A DNA stretch of 64,000 nt, from NCBI RefSeq assembly GCF_900155685.1, contig NZ_LT732548.1, positions 3,282,887 through 3,346,886 of the forward strand. Direction: 5' to 3'. The stretch is from Paenibacillus bouchesdurhonensis. GTDB taxonomy: Bacteria; Bacillota; Bacilli; Paenibacillales; Paenibacillaceae. Both the position numbers and the translations under genes were made by a program. Below the pieces are notes generated by a model. It did no database searches and had not been told where the DNA came from. It worked only from the letters and a program-made list of their open reading frames with translations. Below, in pieces: positions 43,591 through 52,498 of this stretch (its first letter is position 1; each line of letters begins with the position of its first letter).

Positions 43591-44544
43591 TTACTCTTTT
43601 TTTGGCAGCCACATGCGTAAAAAAGCGACTGCATTATCGTACAACCACCCTCGTACAAGGCGCTCCGGATAATGCTTCAGCAGTGTTTCGATCCAATCGG
43701 AATATCGTCCGCAATGATCTAAATCACAAAGATAACTTTCGATTCCATCGAAATCTGAGCCGAACATAATAGCTTTCTCCCCGCCTAAAGCACATATATG
43801 CTCTAGATGCGGTAGTAGATCTTTGCTGGACGGCGCGCCGCCCTTCTGCACAAACCATGGGACAAATGTCACACCAATTCGCCCGTCCATCCGTATAATA
43901 GCTTGAATTTGTTCATCGTGCAAATTTCTAACATGATCGCAAATTTCGTATGCATTTGAGTGAGATGCTATGAAAGGACGCCGCGCCTTCTCAGAGAGCT
44001 CTACAAGCTCCCAGAAGCCTTTCTGCGATAGATGGGATACATCCAGTATCATTTCTAGTTGATGGCATAAATGAACCAGCTGGAGACCTTTGAGCGTGAA
44101 TCCTCCGTTGCGCGGCTCCAGTATGCCATCTGCTGCCCAGTTGGCATGATTCCAAGTGAGTCCGAGACAACGAACGCCCAAATCAAAGCAGATTTGCAAG
44201 TAATGCAAGTTCCCTTCTAACCCATCCGCCCCCTCCAGCGACAGCAAGCCCCCCAAACCGCCGCTTTGCTCCCATTGCTCCAAATCCTCGGCGCAGCGAA
44301 TAGGAGACAAGCCGCTCGGAATGACCTTTGTTTTGAAGATATCTATTTGATCCAGAATATGCTCCACATTCGGTGAACCAAGCTTATTGGATAAAAAAAT
44401 AGCAAAGCACTGCAGCATCACATTACCTTGTTTCATTCGTTCCATCGTTACGTCAAGCCTATCGTCTCTATTGAAATCCATATCAGGATGAATCCGCATT
44501 TTGCTCAATGCATCACAATGGAAATCGACGACTTTTAATTTCAA
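43591..44544 (-). CDS. Membrane dipeptidase family (peptidase M19)
   Basis: A 317-aa M19 metallopeptidase, related to renal dipeptidase. Zinc-ligand motifs: VVDFHCDALSK at the N-terminus (HxD), LLSLEGADGLEG (bridging Glu), ILDVSHLSQKGFWE and FIASHSNAYEICDH (His pairs), FGSDFDGI near the C-terminus. Family members cleave dipeptides, including D-amino-acid ones. I chose a TTG at 44542-44544 with GGGGTGA ahead; an ATG at 44563-44565 with GAAAGGTG is an alternative seven codons longer. No signal peptide, so cytosolic. Confidence 0.85.
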   Translation of the reverse strand: MKLKVVDFHCDALSKMRIHPDMDFNRDDRLDVTMERMKQGNVMLQCFAIFLSNKLGSPNVEHILDQIDIFKTKVIPSGLSPIRCAEDLEQWEQSGGLGGLLSLEGADGLEGNLHYLQICFDLGVRCLGLTWNHANWAADGILEPRNGGFTLKGLQLVHLCHQLEMILDVSHLSQKGFWELVELSEKARRPFIASHSNAYEICDHVRNLHDEQIQAIIRMDGRIGVTFVPWFVQKGGAPSSKDLLPHLEHICALGGEKAIMFGSDFDGIESYLCDLDHCGRYSDWIETLLKHYPERLVRGWLYDNAVAFLRMWLPKKE

Positions 44545-44629
44545 CCTCGTCACCCCGCTTTTCATTAGCTGATTACACCTTTCTACCGTGAAGTGAAACG
44601 ATGAGTCAACAATATGTCCCCCTAAACGC

Positions 44630-44666
44630 AAAAAACCTGTCTACGTCAATATCCTCGTAAACAGGT
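44630..44666 (-). terminator. Terminator after spoVS
   Basis: ACCTGTCTACG / CGTAAACAGGT stem (one mismatch) followed on the minus strand by six U residues. Confidence 0.82.
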
Positions 44667-44693
44667 ATCTAATTCCTCGAACGATGTATTATT

Positions 44694-44954
44694 TTATCTA
44701 GGCTCAACGATCAGTTTAATGGCTGTACGATCTTCCCCATCGATGACAATGTCAGTAAACGCCGGAATACAAATCAAGTCAACACCGCTAGGTGCGACGA
44801 ATCCCCGGGCTATCGCTACCGCTTTAATAGCTTGGTTCAGAGCACCGGCCCCAATGGCTTGAAGTTCAGCAGCGCCTCGTTCTCTAAGAACTCCAGCAAG
44901 CGCACCGGCAACGGAGTTGGGATTGGATTTTGCTGAAACTTTTAATACTTCCAT
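44694..44954 (-). CDS. spoVS: Stage V sporulation protein S
   Basis: An 86-aa Alba-fold protein, one of the most conserved sporulation proteins: MEVLKVSAKSNPNSVAGALA, RGAAELQAIGAGALNQAIKA and IPAFTDIVIDGEDRTAIK. SpoVS influences the step from engulfment to late sporulation. GGGAGGT precedes the ATG at 44952-44954. It follows ymdB in the same direction, as in B. subtilis. Confidence 0.97.
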   Translation of the reverse strand: MEVLKVSAKSNPNSVAGALAGVLRERGAAELQAIGAGALNQAIKAVAIARGFVAPSGVDLICIPAFTDIVIDGEDRTAIKLIVEPR

Positions 44955-45082
44955 GGTAAGTACCTCCCTGGGAATAATGGTTGATTCCACTACTTAGAAG
45001 ATATTCGGTAGAAGTGAAAAAATTCCTGCTTTTTCCCACGGCCCCGTCTTCCGCAACCGTCTTTCAAGCTATTGCCCTTGTC

Positions 45083-45877
45083 CTACTCCATGATCCATTC
45101 ATCTTCCAGCAGACGAATTTTTTGAATCTTCTTGGCACGGCCTGTAGACTCATCAATGTCCACAACAACCGCATGGAAATGCCACTTCCCTTCGCATACT
45201 TGAAAGCGCACAGGCAGCTGCGTCGTGAATTTGCGCAGCACAGCTTCCTTTTCCATGCCAAGGATGCCTTCACGCGAGCCAACCATGCCTACATCGGTCA
45301 AATAAGCGGTTCCCTGTGGCAGTATAATATCGTCGTTGCTTTGCACATGCGTGTGCGTGCCTACGACAAGGGAGGCCCGGCCATCCAGATGCCAGCCCAT
45401 GGCAATTTTCTCCGAAGTAGCCTCTGCGTGAAAATCCACGAGAATGCATTTGTGTTTCTTTGCTAATTTTCCTATGATGTCATCTGCCGCCCGGAATGGA
45501 TCGTCAATTGCTGGAAGAAAGGTTCTCCCCATTAAATTAACGATTGCCAGTTCCTTCCCATTTGCTTTAATTACCGTATGGCCGAGCCCTGGTGTACCTG
45601 GCGGGAAATTGGCTGGCCGAATCATCCGCGGCTCATCATCGATAAATTCAAATATTTCCTTATTATCCCATGTGTGATTTCCCATTGTAAGGCCATGTAC
45701 GCCAAGCTCGAAAAACTCTTTGGCAATCGCTGCAGTGATCCCTCTTCCCCCTGCAGCATTCTCACCATTGGCAATGATGATCTGCGGGTTATATTTAGAT
45801 TTCAATTGCGGCAGCGTTTGCTTCAGTGCTTTGCGGCCCGTACTTCCAACGATATCTCCGATAAATAAGACCTTAAT
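45083..45877 (-). CDS. ymdB: YmdB metallophosphoesterase, apparently with an AUU start codon
   Basis: A 264-aa 2',3'-cyclic-nucleotide phosphodiesterase family protein, same length as B. subtilis YmdB. Metal-site motifs: FIGDIVGSTGR, NGENAAGGRGI, MGNHTWDNKEIFEF, DFHAEATSEK and VVGTHTHVQSND. It controls biofilm and motility decisions and acts near RNase Y. The codon that aligns with the family's initiator Met is ATT (45875-45877, minus strand), with AGGGAGGA eight bases upstream, the ideal spacing. There is no ATG, GTG or TTG after that SD in the right place. So either a rare AUU start is used or one base differs from the true sequence. Downstream of rny. Confidence 0.9.
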   Translation of the reverse strand: MKVLFIGDIVGSTGRKALKQTLPQLKSKYNPQIIIANGENAAGGRGITAAIAKEFFELGVHGLTMGNHTWDNKEIFEFIDDEPRMIRPANFPPGTPGLGHTVIKANGKELAIVNLMGRTFLPAIDDPFRAADDIIGKLAKKHKCILVDFHAEATSEKIAMGWHLDGRASLVVGTHTHVQSNDDIILPQGTAYLTDVGMVGSREGILGMEKEAVLRKFTTQLPVRFQVCEGKWHFHAVVVDIDESTGRAKKIQKIRLLEDEWIME

Positions 45878-45925
45878 GATCGGTTCCTCCCTAAAAATCA
45901 ATATTCTTATCTCATAAGCAATGAG

Positions 45926-45949
45926 AAAAAGCGGCCCCGTAAGGGCCAC
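45926..45949 (-). terminator. Terminator after rny
   Basis: GTGGCCC / GGGGCCGC stem (one G-U pair) with UUAC loop followed by five U residues on the minus strand, between rny and ymdB. Confidence 0.82.
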
Positions 45950-45965
45950 TTTCTCAGCATTAGCT

Positions 45966-47507
45966 TTACTTTGCGTATTCAACCGCCCGCGTCTCACGAA
46001 TGACTGTAACTTTGATATGTCCTGGATAATCCAGTTCATTCTCAATCGTCTTCGTAATATCTCTGGCCAGCCGGAATGCTTCTGCATCGTCGATTTTATC
46101 AGGCTGCACCATGACGCGAACTTCGCGTCCAGCTTGAATGGCATAGGATTTCTCCACGCCTTCGAACGATTCCGAGATTTCTTCCAGTTTCTCCAGACGC
46201 CGGATATACGTCTCCAGCGTTTCGCGACGAGCGCCAGGTCTTGCCGCTGACAAGGCATCAGCCGCACCAACCAGCATGGCGATCACCGATGTAGCCTCGC
46301 AATCCCCGTGATGGGATGCAATACTATTAATAACCACCGGATGCTCCTTGTACTTCTTAGCCAGTTCCACGCCGATCTCGACATGAGATCCTTCCACTTC
46401 ATGATCAAGCGCTTTACCGATATCATGCAGCAGTCCCGCCCGCTTAGCCAGAACGATATCTTCGCCTAATTCGCCAGCCATCAGGCCCGCCAAATAAGCA
46501 ACTTCCATCGAATGCTTCAGCACGTTCTGACCGTAGCTTGTCCGGAATTTAAGACGTCCCAAAATTTTGATCAGATCCGGATGAAGCGCATGAACACCAA
46601 CTTCGAAAGTCGCTTGTTCACCGTATTCACGGATCCGTTCATCCACCTCGCGGCGCGACTTTTCAACCATTTCTTCAATCCGTGCCGGGTGAATCCGTCC
46701 ATCTGCCACCAGCTTCTCCAGTGCAGTACGGGCGATTTCGCGACGAATCGGATCAAAGCCTGACAAGATGACCGCTTCCGGCGTATCGTCAATAATGAGA
46801 TCGATCCCGGTCAGTGTCTCCAGAGCTCGGATATTCCGGCCTTCGCGACCGATGATCCGTCCCTTCATCTCTTCGTTCGGCAACGCTACGACAGAAACAG
46901 TTGTTTCCGCAACATGATCGGCCGCGCACCGTTGAATAGCCAGCGTAATGATTTCACGCGATTTCTTATCGGCTTCCTCTTTCGCCTGCTGTTCAATATC
47001 TTTAATCAGCTGCGCCGTCTCATGGCGTACTTCCTGCTCCACATTATTCAGGATAATGACTCTCGCATCCTCCATCGTTAAGTTGGAGATCCGCTCCAAT
47101 TCCTGAACTTGATTTTTATAAATCTGGTCAATTTGCTGCTGTGTTTCTTCAATTCGCTTCTCTTTGCCTGCCACCTGCTCTTCTTTTCGTTCGAGCGATT
47201 CCAATTTTTTATCCAGCGACTCTTCCTTTTGCAACAATCGTCTTTCTTGCCGTTGAACTTCATTCCGACGTTCACGAATGTCTTTATCAGCTTCAGTCCG
47301 GATTTTATGGACTTCGTCCTTAGCCTCCAGAACTGTTTCTTTCTTCAGTGCTTCTGCGTCTTTCTTTGCGCTTTCCAAGATTTGACTTGCAGCGTGTTCC
47401 GCACTGGAAATTTTAGCTTCTGCAAGAGATTTGCGAATAAAATATCCGATCACGAACCCAAAGAATAAAGCGGCTGCAACGAGAGCGACCCAGACTCCAT
47501 CATGCAT
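45966..47507 (-). CDS. rny: Ribonuclease Y
   Basis: A 513-aa membrane-anchored endoribonuclease. One N-terminal membrane helix ([19 protein letters not shown]), a long Glu/Lys/Gln coiled coil (about residues 30-200), a KH domain ([15 protein letters not shown]) and an HD domain ([24 protein letters not shown]). It starts mRNA decay in Bacillales. ATG at 47505-47507 follows GGGGAGGTG; an in-frame ATG further upstream lacks one. It has its own promoter and a long leader with stem-loops (47508-47732). YmdB and RicA, both partners in this pathway in B. subtilis, are encoded within 13 kb. Confidence 0.97.
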   Translation of the reverse strand: MHDGVWVALVAAALFFGFVIGYFIRKSLAEAKISSAEHAASQILESAKKDAEALKKETVLEAKDEVHKIRTEADKDIRERRNEVQRQERRLLQKEESLDKKLESLERKEEQVAGKEKRIEETQQQIDQIYKNQVQELERISNLTMEDARVIILNNVEQEVRHETAQLIKDIEQQAKEEADKKSREIITLAIQRCAADHVAETTVSVVALPNEEMKGRIIGREGRNIRALETLTGIDLIIDDTPEAVILSGFDPIRREIARTALEKLVADGRIHPARIEEMVEKSRREVDERIREYGEQATFEVGVHALHPDLIKILGRLKFRTSYGQNVLKHSMEVAYLAGLMAGELGEDIVLAKRAGLLHDIGKALDHEVEGSHVEIGVELAKKYKEHPVVINSIASHHGDCEATSVIAMLVGAADALSAARPGARRETLETYIRRLEKLEEISESFEGVEKSYAIQAGREVRVMVQPDKIDDAEAFRLARDITKTIENELDYPGHIKVTVIRETRAVEYAK

Positions 47508-47636
47508 CTGTTCACCTCCCCGTTGATTCCTCCAAGGCATTCCTTGGGATACTTGCAGTTGTAGTTAACTTTCTCAATTCATCATCATTACTAAGAATCG
47601 AATACAGGCCGATTCAGGTAGGCTGCTCATCGTAAA

Positions 47637-47724
47637 TCATGAGCCAATTCGTTATAAGCCTTCATGATTGGCGAATAGAATGTGTACAGAGTCATAATTT
47701 TGGAAGGAAAAAAGGACTCTGTGC
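47637..47724 (-). promoter_or_regulatory. Structured 5' leader of rny: two inverted repeats
   Basis: First: GTACAGAGTC (about 47684-47693) pairs with GACTCTGTGC (47713-47722), right at the expected 5' end of the transcript. Second: AATCATGA pairs with TCATGATT (about 47635-47675), with GCCAATTCG facing TTGGCGAAT inside. A stable 5' stem-loop could protect the message or be a site of feedback by RNase Y itself; this is inference. Confidence 0.45.
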
Positions 47725-47732
47725 ATATAGAC

Positions 47733-47762
47733 ATTTTATTATTTGACGAAAGATATTGTCAA
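47733..47762 (-). promoter_or_regulatory. Sigma-A promoter of rny
   Basis: Minus strand: perfect -35 TTGACA (47757-47762), 18-base spacer, -10 TAAAAT (47733-47738). About 220 bases lie between here and the rny start codon. Confidence 0.75.
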
Positions 47763-47790
47763 GCAATTGACAGCATCCCCTCCAACGGGC

Positions 47791-48618
47791 CTATTCCTCT
47801 TCCCAATCCTCTGTATTTTTCCGACCTTCCTGATCGGCCAATTCGCGGATGACTTTGGAAACAAGTCCTCCAGAGTATCCCCTGCGCATTAAAAATGCTC
47901 CCGTCTTACGTTTCCTTTCCATAAATTCACCTTTTGTAGCATTCCATTTCTTCAGCCCCAGTTGGAATGCACTGTTGTACTCTTCCTCTTCGCTGACCTC
48001 GCCAAGCGCATCCTCAATTAAAGGCTTTGCAATGCCCTTCTGACGCAACTCATGACGAACCCATAGTTTTCCCTTCCCGCGATTCCCTACGCGCTGTCTG
48101 GCCCATTCCTGAGCGTATGCGGCATCATCTACCAACTTCTCTTGCATTAGCCTGTGAATCACGTCGCTTACCGTATCTTCACTCCACCCCTTCTCTCCAA
48201 GGCGCAAAGCGATTTCATAAGCCGTACGCGGCTTGCGGCTCAAATACAAGAGAGCATCGCCGTAGCTTCTCTGCCGCTCATCCGCAGCAATGATCTCTTC
48301 CAGGTCAACTTTGGCAAATGCCGTACCCTTGATCATCCGATATTTAATCATGACATCTTCATGAACTTCAATGGAATAGGAACCAAAATGTATCCGATAA
48401 CGAAACTTAGGCCGCTTTAGGGCTTCCACCCTCGTAATTTCCAACTCTCCATCCTCCGGGAAATCCGCAAACCTTGGTTCCTCGTTAAAGGATTCTCCTT
48501 TAGTATTTCCCCAAAAACGTTCTTCAGAAATATCAACTATTCCCTTGGCTTCCTCCAAGTGCCTTTCCCCTTTCTTTGAGGGGTTCGGCATCTTTCGATT
48601 ACCGCATTGCTCGTACAT
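47791..48618 (-). CDS. recX: Regulatory protein RecX
   Basis: A 275-aa protein with a basic RecX core in the C-terminal two thirds (YLSRKPRTAYEIALRLGEKGW, LVDDAAYAQEWARQRV, GKLWVRHELRQKGI, FLMRRGYSGGLVSKVI) and an N-terminal extension of about 75 residues common in Paenibacillus-type RecX. RecX modulates RecA filaments. ATG at 48616-48618 with GGAGG eight bases upstream. It follows recA on the same strand, with a recA terminator between, so readthrough or a separate promoter would be needed. Confidence 0.92.
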   Translation of the reverse strand: MYEQCGNRKMPNPSKKGERHLEEAKGIVDISEERFWGNTKGESFNEEPRFADFPEDGELEITRVEALKRPKFRYRIHFGSYSIEVHEDVMIKYRMIKGTAFAKVDLEEIIAADERQRSYGDALLYLSRKPRTAYEIALRLGEKGWSEDTVSDVIHRLMQEKLVDDAAYAQEWARQRVGNRGKGKLWVRHELRQKGIAKPLIEDALGEVSEEEEYNSAFQLGLKKWNATKGEFMERKRKTGAFLMRRGYSGGLVSKVIRELADQEGRKNTEDWEEE

Positions 48619-48694
48619 CAAACAATCCTCCTTGCTGCCGTTCATCTTATCACTCACGTAGAATAACATAGCTCGCGGTTCGTGTCCCCTAATA

Positions 48695-48740
48695 TAAAAT
48701 AAAAGCGCTCTGTTCTGGAGTACACCAGATTACAGAGCGC
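48695..48740 (-). terminator. Terminator of recA
   Basis: GCGCTCTGTTCTGG pairs with CCAGATTACAGAGCGC (small bulge); on the minus strand UUUUAUUUUAU follows. Confidence 0.87.
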
Positions 48741-48753
48741 ATATCATTATAAA

Positions 48754-49815
48754 TTATTCTTCGTCGAAAAGCGCCTGCTCTTCTTTCGCTTCTTCCTCTA
48801 ACTCGTTAGCCGATGCCGAAGGAACAACCGTTGTCAAATTGCTGGCTTCACGAATTTTCTGTTCAATCGCGTCAGCGATTTGCGGGTTATCCTTCAAATA
48901 TTGCTTCGCATTCTCGCGGCCCTGGCCAAGACGCTCCCCGGTATAAGAATACCAAGCTCCGCTCTTGTCGACAATGTCATGCTCTACGCCGATATCAATA
49001 ATGCTGCCTTCTCTGGAGATACCTTCACCGTACATGATATCAATCTCAGCCTGCTTGAAGGGAGGTGCTACTTTATTCTTGACAACCTTCACCCGCGTGC
49101 GGTTACCAACCATATCATTCCCCATCTTGATCGTCTCTATGCGGCGTACATCCAGGCGAATCGTAGAGTAGAACTTTAGAGCCCGTCCGCCAGGTGTTGT
49201 CTCCGGATTACCGAACATAACGCCGACTTTCTCACGCAATTGGTTAATGAAGATCGCAATCGTCTTCGATTTGCTGATCGCTCCCGACAGCTTACGAAGC
49301 GCCTGAGACATCAATCTCGCCTGTAAACCGACGTGCGAATCTCCCATTTCGCCTTCAATCTCCGCTTTCGGAACCAGCGCCGCAACGGAGTCGATGACGA
49401 TAATATCAACAGCACCGCTTCTTACGAGCGCTTCCGCAATTTCAAGCGCCTGCTCCCCAGTATCCGGTTGGGAAAGCAGCAGTTCATCAATATTAACGCC
49501 AAGCTTGCTGGCATAAGATGGATCAAGCGCATGCTCCGCATCGATGAACGCAGCTTGTCCGCCAATTTTCTGAACTTCTGCAATGGCATGCAGAGCCACC
49601 GTCGTCTTACCTGAGGATTCCGGCCCGTAAACTTCAATAATTCGGCCGCGCGGCAAACCGCCTGTTCCAAGTGCTATATCCAACGCTATTGAACCACTGG
49701 GTACAATTTCCACCTGCATATGAGTGGATTCACCTAGCTTCATAATCGAACCTTTACCGAATTGCTTTTCTATTTGACGAAGCGCCATATCCAGCGCTGC
49801 ACGACGATCTGACAA
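48754..49815 (-). CDS. recA: Recombinase RecA
   Basis: A 353-aa RecA: N-terminal helix with [18 protein letters not shown], Walker [10 protein letters not shown] (residues 66-74 region), Walker [19 protein letters not shown]2 loop [20 protein letters not shown] (kept short here as [12 protein letters not shown]) and an acidic C-terminus [14 protein letters not shown]. Start is TTG with AAGGATGTG upstream. Its promoter and a LexA-type SOS box lie just upstream. Confidence 0.98.
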   Translation of the reverse strand: MSDRRAALDMALRQIEKQFGKGSIMKLGESTHMQVEIVPSGSIALDIALGTGGLPRGRIIEVYGPESSGKTTVALHAIAEVQKIGGQAAFIDAEHALDPSYASKLGVNIDELLLSQPDTGEQALEIAEALVRSGAVDIIVIDSVAALVPKAEIEGEMGDSHVGLQARLMSQALRKLSGAISKSKTIAIFINQLREKVGVMFGNPETTPGGRALKFYSTIRLDVRRIETIKMGNDMVGNRTRVKVVKNKVAPPFKQAEIDIMYGEGISREGSIIDIGVEHDIVDKSGAWYSYTGERLGQGRENAKQYLKDNPQIADAIEQKIREASNLTTVVPSASANELEEEAKEEQALFDEE

Positions 49816-49865
49816 TTAGCTCACATCCTTATCAAATTGATTAATCGTAGGACTTCACATTTGTA

Positions 49866-49894
49866 ATTGTACCTTGTTTTGGAACGTTTGCCAA
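49866..49894 (-). promoter_or_regulatory. Sigma-A promoter of recA
   Basis: Minus strand: -35 TTGGCA (49889-49894), 17-base spacer, -10 TACAAT (49866-49871). The expected start point is about 40 bases before the TTG start codon. Confidence 0.85.
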
Positions 49895-49903
49895 GCATTT
49901 TTT

Positions 49904-49917
49904 CGAACATACATTCG
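49904..49917. promoter_or_regulatory. LexA/DinR box of recA
   Basis: Minus strand CGAATGTATGTTCG fits the Bacillus SOS-box consensus CGAAC-N4-GTTCG with one mismatch, the same left-arm deviation I remember from the B. subtilis recA box. It sits ten bases upstream of the -35 hexamer. Confidence 0.8.
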
Positions 49918-49929
49918 GGGGTCTCATCC

Positions 49930-50445
49930 CTCCCAAACCCTCCCTTACCATAAGGGAGGGCCCCCGTAGGGCTTGCAGCCCTCAGGACTCCCGCCAATTG
50001 GAGGAACGTGGGAGGTGCAGAGGCGCTCCTGCCCGCTGTTCCCTTTGGGGATGCGCTCTGAGTTTGTGCGTGGAACGCTTTTCCCCCTTCGGGTACGTCT
50101 TACGTTGGGTTCACCTGGGTTACCTGGAAACACGCTGCTCAAGGAGCCAAGGTGGTGCACCCGAGCTGCTTTAGCTGCAAGGAGCCGCTTGTCACCCTAC
50201 GGGTACGCTCTTGGTCGGCACTCCTGCAAGATGGTGCTGGAAGTTACGATGGTGCGATTTGCTTCTACTTCGTGCCAGGGGGACGCTCTCCCTACGGGAT
50301 TCGCTTGCGTCCGGTGCAGGGATCTTTTGATGGTACACTCTTGGGTATTGGGCTGGGCGTTACGTTCGTGCGGGCTGTTCTACTTCCCGCTGGGAGAGCG
50401 CTCTCCCTTCAGGATTCGCTTGCGTCTGTTCAGATCCAAACACAG
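49930..50445. repeat. GC-rich degenerate repeat region upstream of recA
   Basis: About 500 bases richer in G+C than the flanks, without a supported gene. Five copies of a short motif: CCCTTTGGGGATGCGCTCT (50041), CCCTTCGGGTACGTCT (50085), CCCTACGGGTACGCTCTT (50195), CCCTACGGGATTCGCTTGC (50290) and CCCTTCAGGATTCGCTTGC (50405). The last two sit in longer units of about 85 bases (50230-50314 and 50345-50429) that align with each other at a 115-bp period. A hairpin CCCTCCCTTA / AAGGGAGGG (49938-49960) opens the region. I do not recognise the repeat family. Confidence 0.6.
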
Positions 50446-50507
50446 TGTTAGATAAATAAGTGCTGCAGCAATTCTATGACACCGAATGGGTCGTCACCCG
50501 ATCAAAC

Positions 50508-50552
50508 AAAAAAAGAACCGCAGCGCAACAAATCAGTTAGGCTACGGTTCTT
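50508..50552 (-). terminator. Terminator of cinA
   Basis: AGAACCGCAGC pairs with GCTACGGTTCTT (one mismatch); on the minus strand seven U residues follow. Confidence 0.88.
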
Positions 50553-50596
50553 CCGTGATCACATTATACATCGAAGCATGCACACTTGCAATATGA

Positions 50597-51862
50597 TTAC
50601 GCTTCGCCAGCTATCTCTTTCAGTTGCTTCCAAAGGTGGTAGAGAATCGTCTTCGTGGAGCGAATCCGAATCGTCTCCCGGTTCCCCTTCAGGTTCAGTT
50701 CAAGAACACGGGTATCCTGCCCGCGGCGCGAGATGCCGATGTATACAAGGCCGACAGGCTTGCGCTCCGAGTAGCCAGGACCAGCCACGCCGGTAATCGA
50801 CAAGCCGAAATCCGTATCCACGATCATCCGCACTTGCTCAGCAAGCACCTTGGCCGTCTCAGCACTGACAGCGCCGGGAGCGTTTTCGCCCTCAAGCATA
50901 TCATGAGGGACGTGGAGCAGCTTTTCTTTCATTTCATTGGAATAGCAGACGATTCCGCCATGAAACACCGCAGCGCTGCCTGGAATCGAGGTCAAGGTCT
51001 GCATCAAAAGGCCGCCAGTACAGCTTTCCGCACAGCTCACCGTAAGGTTCAGCTCAGTCAGCATATCGACAATCGTTTTTTCGATCGGTATATCTCCGGT
51101 AGCATACATATGTTCTCCAAGCCGGGAGGCGATCTCCTTCTCCAGCGTATCCAGCTTGGCCATTGCTTCGCTCTCGCTGTCCGCCTTCGTTGTAATGCGC
51201 AGAGTAACCTCACTCTCCTTGGCATAAGGAGCTACTGTCGGATCGATTTGTTTCTCGATCAAATCGATGACCCGAGTCTCCAGTGCAGATTCGCCAATCC
51301 CCGCAAATTTCAGCATTTTGGAATAAATCGGCTTCTCATGCGTCAGTACATGCTGCAATATCCAGGTTTTCGCCTGATTTTGAAACATAGGAATCAACTC
51401 TTTCGGCGGCCCAGGCAATACAATATAGAACTTGCCATTATGAGCGATAGCGTTCCCCACAGCGAGCCCCGTCTCATTCGGCAGCGGCGTGCATCCATCG
51501 ATGGCGTGCGCCTGCCGCCGATTGTTCTCGGTCATAGGAATATTCCGGCCCTGAAAGAACCGATCGATGTTATCCATCGCCATCCGGTCATAATGGAGAT
51601 TTCTCCCAAGAACCGAGGCAAGAGCCTCTTTCGTTAGATCGTCCTGCGTCGGCCCGATGCCGCCCGAGAAAATGAGCACATCCGCCCTGGATTCGGCGGT
51701 TTCAATCGCTTGGCGCAAACGATCCATATTGTCGCCAACAACGGTTTGAAAATACACGTCAATCCCGAGAGACGCCAATTCCTGAGACAAAAACTGGGCA
51801 TTCGTGTTCACAATTTGTCCGAGCAAAAGCTCGGTGCCTACGGCGATAATTTCAGCTTTCAT
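50597..51862 (-). CDS. cinA: CinA-family protein (competence/damage-inducible)
   Basis: A 421-aa two-domain protein: N-terminal MoCF-like domain (EIIAVGTELLLGQIVNTNA, FSGGIGPTQDDLTKEALA, VLPGPPKELIPMF) and C-terminal CinA/PncC-type domain (VSCAESCTGGLLMQTLTSIPG in part, GVAGPGYSERKPVG). In characterised homologues the C-terminal domain deamidates NMN and the N-terminal one cleaves ADP-ribose. ATG at 51860-51862 with GGAGACG upstream. Located between pgsA and recA, as in most Firmicutes. Confidence 0.94.
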   Translation of the reverse strand: MKAEIIAVGTELLLGQIVNTNAQFLSQELASLGIDVYFQTVVGDNMDRLRQAIETAESRADVLIFSGGIGPTQDDLTKEALASVLGRNLHYDRMAMDNIDRFFQGRNIPMTENNRRQAHAIDGCTPLPNETGLAVGNAIAHNGKFYIVLPGPPKELIPMFQNQAKTWILQHVLTHEKPIYSKMLKFAGIGESALETRVIDLIEKQIDPTVAPYAKESEVTLRITTKADSESEAMAKLDTLEKEIASRLGEHMYATGDIPIEKTIVDMLTELNLTVSCAESCTGGLLMQTLTSIPGSAAVFHGGIVCYSNEMKEKLLHVPHDMLEGENAPGAVSAETAKVLAEQVRMIVDTDFGLSITGVAGPGYSERKPVGLVYIGISRRGQDTRVLELNLKGNRETIRIRSTKTILYHLWKQLKEIAGEA

Positions 51863-51910
51863 ATCCCAACGTCTCCTTCTACCCGCTAAATACAACTGTC
51901 AGTTCTCCAA

Positions 51911-52498
51911 TTAACTTTTAGAGAATGAAAGCAATTTTTTATTCTTTACAAAATAATCGATACCCGAATAAATCGTGATCAATGTAGCAATCCAAATCGA
52001 GATCTCATCAAATGGAATGTTAAGCCATTCAAAAGGAAAATTGTTCAGAAGCAGCGCCGAGATTGCAATGATTTGAGCAATGGTCTTCGCCTTCCCCCAC
52101 TTGCTTGCCGCAATTACCGAACCTTCCAGCAATGCAATTTCCCTCAGGCCGGTCACCGCGAATTCACGGCTAATGATAATGATCGCAATGATCGCTTCAA
52201 TCTCGCCCATCGCAACAAGCGCAACCAACACTGCGGCAACCAGCAGTTTATCTGCAAGCGGATCCAGCAGCTTGCCAAGATTGGTAACTAAATTATGCTT
52301 GCGGGCGATATATCCATCGATGCCGTCCGTGCTGGCTGCCACAATAAACAGTAAAGCTCCAATCAACTGATTTACTGGCAGCGTATATGCACCCAGCGAC
52401 AGCTCATAAGACCACCATTGCAAATCCACCAGCAAAAAGATGAGCATGACTGGAATCATAAAAATTCGGGCAATTGTAATGCGATTGGGTAAGTTCAA
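51911..52498 (-). CDS. pgsA: CDP-diacylglycerol-glycerol-3-phosphate 3-phosphatidyltransferase
   Basis: A 195-aa integral membrane enzyme that makes phosphatidylglycerophosphate, the first step to phosphatidylglycerol. CDP-alcohol phosphotransferase motif: STDGIDGYIAR, then NLGKLLDPLADKLL. Start is TTG overlapping the rimO stop (TTGA), with GGGGAGGG in the end of rimO, so it is translationally coupled. Ends with several hydrophobic helices and a basic tail. Confidence 0.95.
   Translation of the reverse strand: MNLPNRITIARIFMIPVMLIFLLVDLQWWSYELSLGAYTLPVNQLIGALLFIVAASTDGIDGYIARKHNLVTNLGKLLDPLADKLLVAAVLVALVAMGEIEAIIAIIIISREFAVTGLREIALLEGSVIAASKWGKAKTIAQIIAISALLLNNFPFEWLNIPFDEISIWIATLITIYSGIDYFVKNKKLLSFSKS

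Noticed and set aside
45878-46270. N-terminal extension of YmdB into rny to reach a conventional start
   Set aside because: It would add over 100 residues antisense in character to no family, overlap the RNase Y gene and its terminator, and ignore the ideal SD before the ATT codon.
49930-50445. CRISPR array or integron-like repeats upstream of recA
   Set aside because: Repeats are degenerate, unequally spaced and lack spacers of constant length; no cas or integrase gene is near.
49973-50455. A 160-codon open plus-strand frame, with a second open frame at 50152-50451
   Set aside because: No SD, composition follows the GC-rich repeats, several frames are open at once and the protein has no domain features.
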